Source of the DNA: F1-120-MAGs118 sp013360535
GTDB taxonomy: Bacteria > Planctomycetota > UBA1135 > GCA-002686595
Direction: 5' to 3'
DNA length: 64,000 nucleotides
Assembly: GCA_026647215.1 (NCBI GenBank)
Contig: JAPKHC010000021.1
Span: forward strand, 153,758 to 217,757
Shown here: positions 53,113 to 61,333 of the stretch, piece after piece
Numbering within the stretch: position 1 is the first letter of the stretch
Layout: every line of letters begins with the position of its first letter
Program-made: the position numbers and the translations under genes
Notes under the pieces: generated by a model
Seen by the model: only the letters and a program-made list of their open reading frames with translations
Databases searched by the model: none
Told to the model about the DNA's origin: nothing

Positions 53113-54461
53113 AGGAACAGTCCTCGCGTGTCGATCAGGATCTTCTCGTTGAGCGCGTCGCGGCGCAGGCGCTTGAACGGCTTGTGGTCGACCAGCACGA
53201 GCACGATGTTCGCGCGGCGCACCGCTTCCTCGAGCTTCACGAGCTCGAAGTCGGGGTGGAACAGGAGGTGCGGCTCGACCACGAGCAGCTCGCCGAGGTT
53301 GCGCCGCTTGAGCTCGTGCACGATCTCGACCGCCGGCGACTCGCGCAGGTCGTCGACATCGGCCTTGAACGACAGCCCCAGGCACGCGATCACGGGATCG
53401 ACGACGCGCCTGGCGCACTGCTCGACCTTGTCGATCACCCAGTGCGGCTTGCGGTCGTTGACCTCGCGCGCGGCACGAATGACCTTCGCGTTCTGCGGAT
53501 CGCCCGCGACGATGAACCACGGGTCGACGGCGATGCAGTGGCCGCCGACGCCGGGACCGGGCTGCAGGATCTTCACGCGCGGGTGGCGGTTGGCGATGCG
53601 GATCACCTCCCACACGCTGATGCCGGCGCGATCGCAGACCATCGAGAGCTCGTTGGCGTAGGCGATGTTGACGTCGCGGTAGCTGTTCTCGGAGAGCTTG
53701 ACCATCTCCGCCGTGCGCGAGTCGGTGCCGACGACCTCGCCGCGCACGAAGCCCTGGTAGAACTCGAGCGCGACCTCGGTCGACGCGTCGTCGACGCCTC
53801 CGACCACGCGGTCGTTCTCGATCAGCTCGGTCAGGATGCGCCCGGGCAGGACGCGCTCGGGACAGTAGGCGACGTACACGTCCTCGCCGATCACGTGCCC
53901 CGCCTCGCGCAGCACACGCGCGACGACGCCGTCGGTCGTGCCGACCGGGCTCGTCGACTCGAGGATCACGAGGTTGCCCTTGCGGACGTAGGGAGCGATC
54001 GCGCGCGCCGCCGACTCGACCATCGAGACATCGGGCTGCTTGTCGGGCTGGATCGGCGTCGGCACCGCGAGCACGAACACGTCGGCCTCGCTCGGCACGG
54101 TCGCCGCCGTCAGGTTGCCGGCCTGCACGGCGGCCTTGACGATCAGGTCGAGGTCGGGTTCCTCGATGTGGATGCGCCCGGCGTTGATCGTGTCGACGAC
54201 CTGCGGCGACACGTCGACGCCGAACACGCGGCAGCCCTTGGTGCCGAGGATCGACGCCGTGGGCAGGCCGATGTAGCCCAGCCCCACGACGCACACGCGC
54301 AAGCCATCGCCGGCGCGCAGGGAGCGTCTCCGCTCGCCCAGCGCGCTGCGCTTGCGGATCTGCGTGCTCGAGAGCTCAGCCTGCGCGGCGTTCGTCGTCG
54401 CGCTTCCCGTAACCGTAGCCGTAGCCATTGCCGTATTTCCCATTGGCGAGCGAGGTTCCAA
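53109..54461 (-). CDS. wecC: UDP-N-acetyl-D-mannosamine dehydrogenase (WecC-like)
   Basis: Oxidises UDP-ManNAc to UDP-ManNAcA with NAD. The NAD site is CVVGLGYIGLPTASILGTKG; LAVPTPIQPDKQPDVSMVES, LESTSPVGTTDGVV and AYCPERVLPGRILTELIEND are family signatures. The catalytic Cys is in GPGVGGHCIAVDPWF at about residue 307. The first 55 residues are extra, and this part overlaps the 3' end of the Wzc gene by about 86 bases; starts at 54461, 54443 or 54428 are all possible. The gene is directly coupled to wecB. Confidence 0.92.
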   Translation of the reverse strand: MEPRSPMGNTAMATATVTGSATTNAAQAELSSTQIRKRSALGERRRSLRAGDGLRVCVVGLGYIGLPTASILGTKGCRVFGVDVSPQVVDTINAGRIHIEEPDLDLIVKAAVQAGNLTAATVPSEADVFVLAVPTPIQPDKQPDVSMVESAARAIAPYVRKGNLVILESTSPVGTTDGVVARVLREAGHVIGEDVYVAYCPERVLPGRILTELIENDRVVGGVDDASTEVALEFYQGFVRGEVVGTDSRTAEMVKLSENSYRDVNIAYANELSMVCDRAGISVWEVIRIANRHPRVKILQPGPGVGGHCIAVDPWFIVAGDPQNAKVIRAAREVNDRKPHWVIDKVEQCARRVVDPVIACLGLSFKADVDDLRESPAVEIVHELKRRNLGELLVVEPHLLFHPDFELVKLEEAVRRANIVLVLVDHKPFKRLRRDALNEKILIDTRGLFL

Positions 54462-57180
54462 CTCCGTTGAGGACGGCGCCGATCAGGTTGGCGCCGGTTT
54501 GCTTGAGGCGTCGCGTGGCCTGTTCGACCAGGCGCGCGGAGGCCTTGTCCGAGCGGACGACGAGCAGCAGCGCATCGAGGTGCGCCGCGCAGGTCTCCAT
54601 GTCCGAGACGGCCATCGCCGGGGGCACGTCGCACACGACGAGGTCGTAGGCGCCCTCCAGCTCGGCGAGCAGCGCCTTGAACTGCGGACTGTCGAGCAGG
54701 TCGCTCGGGCTGCGCGGGTGCGGCCCGGCGGTGATCACGTCGAGGCGCTCGTTGACGGCCGGACGCAGCGCCTGCTGCCACGGCACGCGCCCCTCGAGGA
54801 CGTCGGACATGCCCGGTCCGAGGTCGAGGCCGAGGTACAGGTGCACCGTCGGGCGGCGCATGTCGCAGTCGATCAGCACGACGCGCCGGCCCGAGCGCGC
54901 GAAGGCCATCGCGAGCGCCACGTTCGAGCTCGACTTGCCCTCGCCCGGCGTGCACGACGTCGCGGCGATCGAGCGCACGTCGCCGTCGGCGGAGAGCGCA
55001 AACTTCAGGTTGGCGCGCAGCGAGCGGTAGGCCTCGGCACAGGGCCCTTCGGGGTCGTCGCGCAGCGGCACGAAGTGCTGCGTCGCGTTGCGCACGCGGT
55101 AGCGCCCGCGCCGGAAGTCCGGCACGGCGCCGAGCACCGGCAGGTCGGTCGCGGCCTCGAGCTCCGACTCGGTGAAGATGCCGCGGAACAGCGCTTCCTT
55201 CGCCACGGAGACTCCGCCGGCGACGAGCAGGCCGAGCAGCGTGCCGACCACGACGTGCAGCGGCACCGACGGCGCGCTGCGGTCGAGCGGCGCCACGGCC
55301 GGGTCGACGAACTCCGCCGCGGGCTGCGTCGAGGCCCGCGTGATCTCGGCTTCCTGCTCGCGCGCGAGCAGCAGCTTGACGATCTCGGTGTGCGCCGCGA
55401 GCTTGCGCAGCGGCTCCGCGACGACGCGCTCTTCCTCGGGCAGGCGCCCGAGCGACTGCTCGACACGCTCGATCTCGGCGCCCAGGTCGGCGAGGCTCGC
55501 TTCGAGCCCGCGCTGGCGTCCCGCGAGGTGCTCACGCACGCGTTCCTTCAGGCCTTCGCGCGCCGCGGCGATGCGCGTGCGCTCCTCGGCCGGGAAGCCG
55601 TCGCGGCGCTCGCGGTAGGAAGCGACGAGCGCGAGCTGCTGGCGTTCCTGCGCCTCCTGACCCGCGATGCGCGAGCGCAGCAGGCCTTCGATCAGTCCGA
55701 TCGTCGCGTCGATGCGGCGTTCCGCCTCGATGCGCGCGGGGTGCTCGGGCGTCGCCTCGAGCGCCAGTTCGGCGTGGCGCGCCTGCAACGAACCGAGCGA
55801 TTCGAGGTAGCTCTCGAGCAGCGGATCGCGCGCGGACGGCGGCCCGCCACCCAGTCGCGCGATCGCGGCCACGTCGCGCGCGGCCACGGCCGTCAGCGAC
55901 TCGCGCAGCTTGCCGAGCTCGCGCTCGATCAGCTCGAGCGAGGCCTGCGCGTCGAGCTCGTGCTGCTGGAGCAGCAGCTTGTACTGTCCGCTGTCGCTGC
56001 GGTCCTGCAGCGCGTCCTCGGCGTCGAGCTTCGCGACGCTCTCGAGGTAAGCGACGGTCACGGGGTCGTTGAGCTCGCCCGACATGCGCGAGATGCCCGC
56101 GAGATCGCCGCTGGAGAGCAGCGCCAGCGCCCCGCGCGTCGCCTCGCGCGCGAGCTGCGCCTGCATGCGCTGCACCTCGAGCCCGGAGAGCTGCTCGATC
56201 AGGATCTCGCCGCTCTTGGTGACGTTGATCGCGCGCGGGTTGTCGCGCTGCACGTCGACGACCTCGCCTTCGGCCTCGCGCAGGAGCTCGCTCTGGTTCT
56301 TGAGCGAACTGCGGATGAAGCCGAGCGTGCTGGTCGCCTTGCGGGCGCCGCGCGACTCGCTGCGCTCGAGGTAGGTCAGGCACAGCGCGTTCGCGATCTC
56401 GGCCGCGCGCCGCGGGTCGCTGTCGTCGACCGTCAGCTCGATCACGCCCGAGTTGCGTTCGGTCTCGCGGATGCGGGTGCGGCCCATCACGCGCTCGATC
56501 GCCTCGTCGCGCGTGAAGCGCCGCAAGCGGAACGTGCGCCCGGTGAGGTCGCCCTCGGGCTCGAGCCGGATGCGGCAGCCCGCGAGCTCCAGCTCGCCAC
56601 CACCTGCAAGCTCGAACTCGCCTTCGTGCTTCGCGCCGAGCAGCCCCGGCACGCGCACGCGGACGCGCGTCGCCTCGAGGAACTCGACCTCGAACTTCTC
56701 CGGCGCGTCGAACTCGTTCTCTGGGCTGATGTCGGCGCGCAGGCGCGGCGGCAGCTTGCCGTCGGGCTCGTCGTTGGCGACATCGCCGGTGATCGGCGCG
56801 AGCAGCGGATCCTGCACGATCGTCGTGAGTCCCAGTCGCCGCGTGACGTCCTCGGGCTCGCGCGCCCTCGACACGACGTCCTCGGCCGTCGAACGCGCCC
56901 GCAGGAGCTCGATCTGGCTGGAAGCCTGCGGCGCGCGCCCGAGCAGCGCGAGCTCGCCCAGCAGGCCCTGCGACGAGGAAGCGTCCTCGAGGATGAGCGT
57001 GGCGCGCGCGCGGTAGCTCGGCTCGCGCTGGCTCGCGACCACGAGGCTCGCGACGATCGCGAGGCTCCCGCACACGACGAACAGCCGCGTGTTGCGGCCG
57101 AACAGCCCCCACAGGCCCTCGATCGAGAGCCCTTGGGTCGATTCACCGGCGTCGCCGCCCTTGAAGTCCTGGCGCGCCAC
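54376..57180 (-). CDS. Wzc-like chain-length regulator and bacterial tyrosine kinase
   Basis: A 934-aa co-polymerase of the Wzx/Wzy pathway, starting at GTG 57180. N-terminal Wzz part: transmembrane helix LFVVCGSLAIVASLVVASQ, a periplasmic coiled-coil domain to about residue 660, and a second helix VPLHVVVGTLLGLLVAGGVS. The cytoplasmic kinase has AATSCTPGEGKSSSNVALAM (Walker A, about 740-747), VVLIDCDMRRPTVHLYLGLD (Walker A') and YDLVVCDVPP (Walker B). The C-terminal tail KYGNGYGYGYGK supplies clustered tyrosines for autophosphorylation. It abuts the Wza gene. Confidence 0.92.
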   Translation of the reverse strand: MARQDFKGGDAGESTQGLSIEGLWGLFGRNTRLFVVCGSLAIVASLVVASQREPSYRARATLILEDASSSQGLLGELALLGRAPQASSQIELLRARSTAEDVVSRAREPEDVTRRLGLTTIVQDPLLAPITGDVANDEPDGKLPPRLRADISPENEFDAPEKFEVEFLEATRVRVRVPGLLGAKHEGEFELAGGGELELAGCRIRLEPEGDLTGRTFRLRRFTRDEAIERVMGRTRIRETERNSGVIELTVDDSDPRRAAEIANALCLTYLERSESRGARKATSTLGFIRSSLKNQSELLREAEGEVVDVQRDNPRAINVTKSGEILIEQLSGLEVQRMQAQLAREATRGALALLSSGDLAGISRMSGELNDPVTVAYLESVAKLDAEDALQDRSDSGQYKLLLQQHELDAQASLELIERELGKLRESLTAVAARDVAAIARLGGGPPSARDPLLESYLESLGSLQARHAELALEATPEHPARIEAERRIDATIGLIEGLLRSRIAGQEAQERQQLALVASYRERRDGFPAEERTRIAAAREGLKERVREHLAGRQRGLEASLADLGAEIERVEQSLGRLPEEERVVAEPLRKLAAHTEIVKLLLAREQEAEITRASTQPAAEFVDPAVAPLDRSAPSVPLHVVVGTLLGLLVAGGVSVAKEALFRGIFTESELEAATDLPVLGAVPDFRRGRYRVRNATQHFVPLRDDPEGPCAEAYRSLRANLKFALSADGDVRSIAATSCTPGEGKSSSNVALAMAFARSGRRVVLIDCDMRRPTVHLYLGLDLGPGMSDVLEGRVPWQQALRPAVNERLDVITAGPHPRSPSDLLDSPQFKALLAELEGAYDLVVCDVPPAMAVSDMETCAAHLDALLLVVRSDKASARLVEQATRRLKQTGANLIGAVLNGVGTSLANGKYGNGYGYGYGKRDDERRAG

Positions 57181-57885
57181 TCAGTCGTTCCCCAGCCGGT
57201 CGTCGATGAGCAGGATCGTCGCAACCGTCGACAGCGACGTGGCGAAACCGGCGAGGTACGGCAGCACCTCGTCGGAGAACTTGCCGGCGTTCGAGCGCCG
57301 CACGAACAGGACGTCGTCCGCGCGCAGCGCGAGGAAACCCTTCGCGTTCGGCTCTTCCGCGTCGATCACGGCCCACTCGAGCGAGGTGTCGAGCCCGCGC
57401 AGCAGCACGACCTCGTCGCGGTCGGCCTTGGGCGTGAAGCCGCCGGCGAGCGCGAGCGCCTGCATCACGTTGACGGGGCGGTCGAGCTCGAGCGCACCCG
57501 GTCGCACGACCTCGCCGTACACGTACACGCGGCGCGCGCTGTGCGTCACGACGCTCATGTCGACCCGCGGATCGACGATGTACTTCGTGTACGCGGCGCA
57601 GATCGCCTCGCGCGCGGCGGTCATCGACAGGCCCGCGACACGCACCGGGCCGACCAGCGGCAGCGACAGGTTGCCTTCCATGTCGATGCGCGAGCCGCTC
57701 GTGCCGAGGTCGGGCTGGCCGTACACGCCGACGCGCACGACGTCGTTGGGGCCGAGCGGGAAGGCGCTCCAGTCCGGTGTGGACGAGAGCGTCGGAGTGG
57801 CCGTCGAGGGCCCGAGATCGGGTGCCGTCGAGGCGCACGAGGCGACGAGCGGCACGACCGCGCAGAGGAAGGAGACGAGCTTCAT
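57181..57885 (-). CDS. Wza-like outer-membrane polysaccharide export protein (short form)
   Basis: A 234-aa lipoprotein (signal ending VASCAS, Cys at about residue 17). The Poly_export core is FPLGPNDVVRVGVYGQPDLG, followed by LSLPLVGPVRVAGLSMTAAR, and an SLBB-type block RRVYVYGEVVRPGALELDRP. It is much shorter than E. coli Wza (about 380 aa) and ends in a hydrophobic stretch (YLAGFATSLSTVATILLID) that could anchor it. The start at 57885 begins the signal. It is the first gene of the leftward wza-wzc-wecC-wecB-lyase-acetyltransferase operon; the promoter should lie in the 135-base gap to the phosphatase gene. Confidence 0.9.
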   Translation of the reverse strand: MKLVSFLCAVVPLVASCASTAPDLGPSTATPTLSSTPDWSAFPLGPNDVVRVGVYGQPDLGTSGSRIDMEGNLSLPLVGPVRVAGLSMTAAREAICAAYTKYIVDPRVDMSVVTHSARRVYVYGEVVRPGALELDRPVNVMQALALAGGFTPKADRDEVVLLRGLDTSLEWAVIDAEEPNAKGFLALRADDVLFVRRSNAGKFSDEVLPYLAGFATSLSTVATILLIDDRLGND

Positions 57886-58020
57886 GGGGGCGCCTCCCCT
57901 TTCGGGCGCCGTCGGGGGCCGCTTGCGGGCCCGGGCCCGCTTCCCGCGCGCGTTCCCAAGACGTGGAAGCGCGGCCGCGCTCTCAAGCCGCGCCGCGCCC
58001 GGTCCGATGACGCGAGCACG

Positions 58021-58761
58021 ATGGCTACCTGGGTCGTTGGCGACATCCATGGCTGCGCCGAGGAGCTCGCGCGCCTGCTCGAGCACCTCCAGCTCGGGCC
58101 CACCGACCGGCTCGTGTCCGTCGGCGACTTGTTCCACCGCGGTCCCGATCCCGCGGGGGTCATGGACCTGATGCGCGCGCACCGCGTGCCGTTCGTGCTC
58201 GGCAACCATGAGCTCGTCGTGCTGCGCCGCATCGGCGTCGCGCCCACCTCGCTCGCCCGCGACGACCGACCGCCGCTGCGCACGCACTTCCCCGACCTCG
58301 ACGACGACGACCTCGACGGCGACGGCCACACGCGCTGCCTCGTCGATCCTCCGCGCCGCTCCGAAGTGCTCGAATTCCTGCAATCGCATTCGGGCTTCTA
58401 CCTTCGCGACACCCAGATCGAGGGAGCACAGCCGACCCACGACGGCCGCCCGTGGTGCGTCGTGCACGCCGGCCGCGTGCCCGGGGTCGAGCTCGAGCGC
58501 GCCTCGATCCGCGACCTGACCGCGCTGCGCCGCCTCGCCGGCCGCGGCAATCCGTGGTGGTACGAGAGCTACGTCGGGCCCGAGCTCGTGCTCTTCGGCC
58601 ACACCCCGAGCCAACTGCCGCGTGTGCACTCGCTGCGGGGCCGCCCGGTGGCGATCGGCCTCGACACCGGCTGCGTCTACGGCGGCAAGCTGACCGCCTA
58701 CTCGCCCGAGCTCGACGAGTTCCGCTCGGTCAAGGCCGCACGCGCCTACGTGCAGGCCTGA
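58021..58761 (+). CDS. Metallophosphatase of the PP1/ApaH family
   Basis: A 246-aa enzyme with the standard two-metal motifs: VVGDIHG (residues 6-12), SVGDLFHRGPDP, FVLGNHELVV, VVHAG and VLFGHTPSQLP. Members hydrolyse phosphoproteins (Ser/Thr) or diadenosine tetraphosphate. An insertion with an Asp-rich run (HFPDLDDDDLDGDGHTR) sits after the third motif. It is divergent from the wza operon; a role opposing a kinase such as those encoded here is possible but unproven. Confidence 0.92.
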   Translation: MATWVVGDIHGCAEELARLLEHLQLGPTDRLVSVGDLFHRGPDPAGVMDLMRAHRVPFVLGNHELVVLRRIGVAPTSLARDDRPPLRTHFPDLDDDDLDGDGHTRCLVDPPRRSEVLEFLQSHSGFYLRDTQIEGAQPTHDGRPWCVVHAGRVPGVELERASIRDLTALRRLAGRGNPWWYESYVGPELVLFGHTPSQLPRVHSLRGRPVAIGLDTGCVYGGKLTAYSPELDEFRSVKAARAYVQA

Positions 58762-58897
58762 GCGCTTCCGCACGCTCGCGCGTGAGCGAGCGAACAGCGC
58801 ACCCGCCCGGCGGCCTCTCCCGCGCGTGGAATGCAACTTGCCACGTTCCGGCCCCACCCGCCGCTCCGTGCCTCCCGCCTTCCCCGCTCCGCCCGCC

Positions 58898-60808
58898 ATG
58901 CTCGCCCGCTTCCTGCTCGTCGCCGCACTCGTCCCGCCCGTCGCCGCCCAGACGGTCACCAAGCTGTCGCTGAGTCCGACGGGTGCCCACGGCAACGGTC
59001 CTTGCGAGGATGCGTTCGGTCCCGATGCGCTGTCGGCCGACGGGCGCTTCCTCGTGTTCGCGAGCTCCGCCTCGAACCTCGTCGCGGGCGACCTGAACGG
59101 CAAGTACGACGTGTTCGTGCACGACCGTGTCGCGGGAACGACGGTGCGTGCGAGCGTCGGCACCGGCGGCGGCGAAGGGAACGGCGACTCGACCGGTGGC
59201 GGCGTGTCCGACGACGGCCGCTACGTCGTGTTCCAGACGCGCGCCAGCAACCTCGTCGCGGGTGGTGCGCCCGGAACGGACAACGTGCTGCGCCGCGACC
59301 TGCTCAGCGGGACCACCGAGCTCGTCAACGTCACGTTCTCGGGCGCGCTGCCGAGCAGCTCGAGCCGCAGCCCCTCGATCTCCGCGGATGGCTCGCGCGT
59401 CGCCTTCGGCAGCGCGGCGTCGAACCTCGTCCCGAACGACACCAACGCGCAGGTCGACGTGTTCGTGCGCGACATGAACGCCGGCACGACGTGGCTGGTG
59501 AGCCGCACGCCCGCGGGCGCGCTCTCCAACGGCTACTCGGACATGCCGGTGATCTCCGGCAACGGCCAGCTCGTGGCGTTCTACTCGCTCGCGACCAACT
59601 TCGGCCCCACCGCGGTGCAGGCGCGCATCTTCCTCGCCGCGGCGAACGCCAACGTGCTCGAGGAAGTGAGCGTTTCCTCGAGCGGCACCTCGGCCAACGC
59701 CAACAACCTCGGCGCCTCGATCTCCCACGACGGCAGCCGCATCCTGTTCGGCTCGCGCGCCACGAACTTCGAGCCCGCGCCCGCGGGCCTGCTCAACCAG
59801 TTCCTGCGCGACCGCTCCGCCGGAACGACGCGCCTCGTTCCGCGCCTCCCGAGCGGACAGGCGCCCAACGGCTCGATCTTCTCCGCGCGCCTGTCGAGCA
59901 ACGGCCAGTTCGTCGCGCTCACGTCGACCACCACCGACCTCCTGCCGGGACTCGGCGGCTTCGCGAGCGACCAGTTCATCGTCAACGTCGCCACCGGCGG
60001 CGCCGTGCGCATGAGCGCGCCGCTCCTCCCGGCGACCGAACCCAACTCGTCCGTGGTCTCCTGCGCCGGTGTCAGCGACGACGGCCTGTGGAGCGGCTTC
60101 GTGACCAGCGCGACGAACCTCGTGCCCGGCGAGATCCAGGACACGCTTCCCGACGCCTACCTCGCCTTCGCGCTCTCGACCTGGTTCCGCGACGCGGACG
60201 GCGACGGCTACGGCGACCGGTTCGTGACGACGCAAGCGGCCGGCAGCGTCCCGCCCGTCGGCTTCGTCGCCGACCGCACGGACTGCGACGACACGAGTCC
60301 GGCGGTGAATCCGGGCGCGACGGAGGTCTGCAACGGCATCGACGACAACTGCGACGGCTCGACCGATCCCGGTGTCGCCGGTCGTTACTGCACCGCCGGC
60401 ACCAGCGTCGCCGGCTGCGTGCCCGCGATGGCCTCTTCCGGCGTCGCGAGCGCGTCGAGCAACTCGGGTTTCTTCCTCACGGCCACCTCGCTGCCGCGCT
60501 TCAAGCAGGCGAGCCTCGTCTACTCGCTCTCCTCCGCCCAGTCGCCCTACTCCTTCACCAGCAGCAGCTACCTCTGCGTCGGCGTCCCGCGCGTGCGCAC
60601 CGGCATCGGCTCGAGCGGCGGCACCGCGGCCACCTGCTCAGGCTCCTACACCCTCGACTGGCTCGCCTGGATGCACGCCAACTCGACCTCCCTCGGCAAC
60701 CCGCTGTCGCCCGGCCAAGTCTTCTACGCGCAGGTCTGGTACCGCGACTCCGGCGCCGCGCTCAACGCCAACCTCACCGACGGCCTGCAGTTCGTGATCT
60801 GTCCCTGA
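58898..60808 (+). CDS. Secreted PD40/TolB-type propeller with DxDGD segment and the shared Cys-rich C-terminal domain
   Basis: A 636-aa exported protein. ATG 58898 was chosen because MLARFLLVAALVPPVAAQ is a signal peptide. Residues about 25-430 hold repeats of the PD40 type (VSDDGRYVVFQTRASNLVAG, SADGSRVAFGSAASNLVPND, VFVRDMNAGTTWLVS), then a MopI-like metal-binding segment (DADGDGYGD, DCDDTSPAVNPGATEVCNGI, DDNCDGSTDPG). Residues 496-636 are the 141-aa C-terminal domain, ending LTDGLQFVICP. A close paralogue follows at 61334. Confidence 0.88.
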   Translation: MLARFLLVAALVPPVAAQTVTKLSLSPTGAHGNGPCEDAFGPDALSADGRFLVFASSASNLVAGDLNGKYDVFVHDRVAGTTVRASVGTGGGEGNGDSTGGGVSDDGRYVVFQTRASNLVAGGAPGTDNVLRRDLLSGTTELVNVTFSGALPSSSSRSPSISADGSRVAFGSAASNLVPNDTNAQVDVFVRDMNAGTTWLVSRTPAGALSNGYSDMPVISGNGQLVAFYSLATNFGPTAVQARIFLAAANANVLEEVSVSSSGTSANANNLGASISHDGSRILFGSRATNFEPAPAGLLNQFLRDRSAGTTRLVPRLPSGQAPNGSIFSARLSSNGQFVALTSTTTDLLPGLGGFASDQFIVNVATGGAVRMSAPLLPATEPNSSVVSCAGVSDDGLWSGFVTSATNLVPGEIQDTLPDAYLAFALSTWFRDADGDGYGDRFVTTQAAGSVPPVGFVADRTDCDDTSPAVNPGATEVCNGIDDNCDGSTDPGVAGRYCTAGTSVAGCVPAMASSGVASASSNSGFFLTATSLPRFKQASLVYSLSSAQSPYSFTSSSYLCVGVPRVRTGIGSSGGTAATCSGSYTLDWLAWMHANSTSLGNPLSPGQVFYAQVWYRDSGAALNANLTDGLQFVICP

Positions 60809-60981
60809 TCGGGGTGGACTTGGTCCACTCTCGTTTCGGATCACGCTGACGGGCTTGAATTGAGCGGGGACGACGAGCACCGGCTCGCTTTGCGGCGTTG
60901 CTGTCCGATCTTCGCGGGTTGGGCACCGCGGTTCATGCGTTCGCAGGAGGAGCTGACTCAACTTGCGAGCGGGCTGGCGTT

Positions 60982-61177
60982 TCAGCTCGCGGGCGGCAGC
61001 GTCCGGTCGATGGCCCAGGCAAGGCCGACGAGCTCACGCGCCACCGCGACGACGGCGACTTGCGCAGCGCGCAGCGGCCATGACGATCGTGTCCTTGTGA
61101 ACCTCCAGGCCGACGAACTGGGACAACTTCTGCTTGGTGGTCCAACTCCCTTGCGGCTCGGTTCCGCTTCTGTTGAC
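60982..61177 (-). mobile_element. IS110-family transposase remnant, deleted to two ends
   Basis: On the minus strand, the N-terminus of an IS110-type transposase (TKQKLSQFVGLEVHKDTIVM) is joined directly, with a frame change, to its C-terminus (VAVARELVGLAWAIDRTLPP, stop at 60982). The central 300 or so residues are gone. Sequence to 60809 on the left is non-coding and may include the old IS end. A sister remnant is at 63408-63650. Confidence 0.85.
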
Positions 61178-61333
61178 CACGGACGCAGCGCAATCCGCGT
61201 GTTCAGGAAGCTCGGTTACCCCCCCTGTTTGAATCCAGTGGCTGCGGATTCCTCGCCGGGCGGCCATACTCGTGGAGGCGTCCCCGTCGGCGCACACTTC
61301 CGCTGCGTCCGGCTCCCCCGCCTCGAGCTCCCC

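Noticed and set aside
54352..58761. A 1469-codon open frame on the plus strand opposite wecC/wzc/wza.
   Set aside because: Only its last part (58021-58761) is a real gene (phosphatase). The rest is an antisense shadow of the Wza, Wzc and WecC genes, with low-complexity Arg/Ala/Glu/Val sequence.
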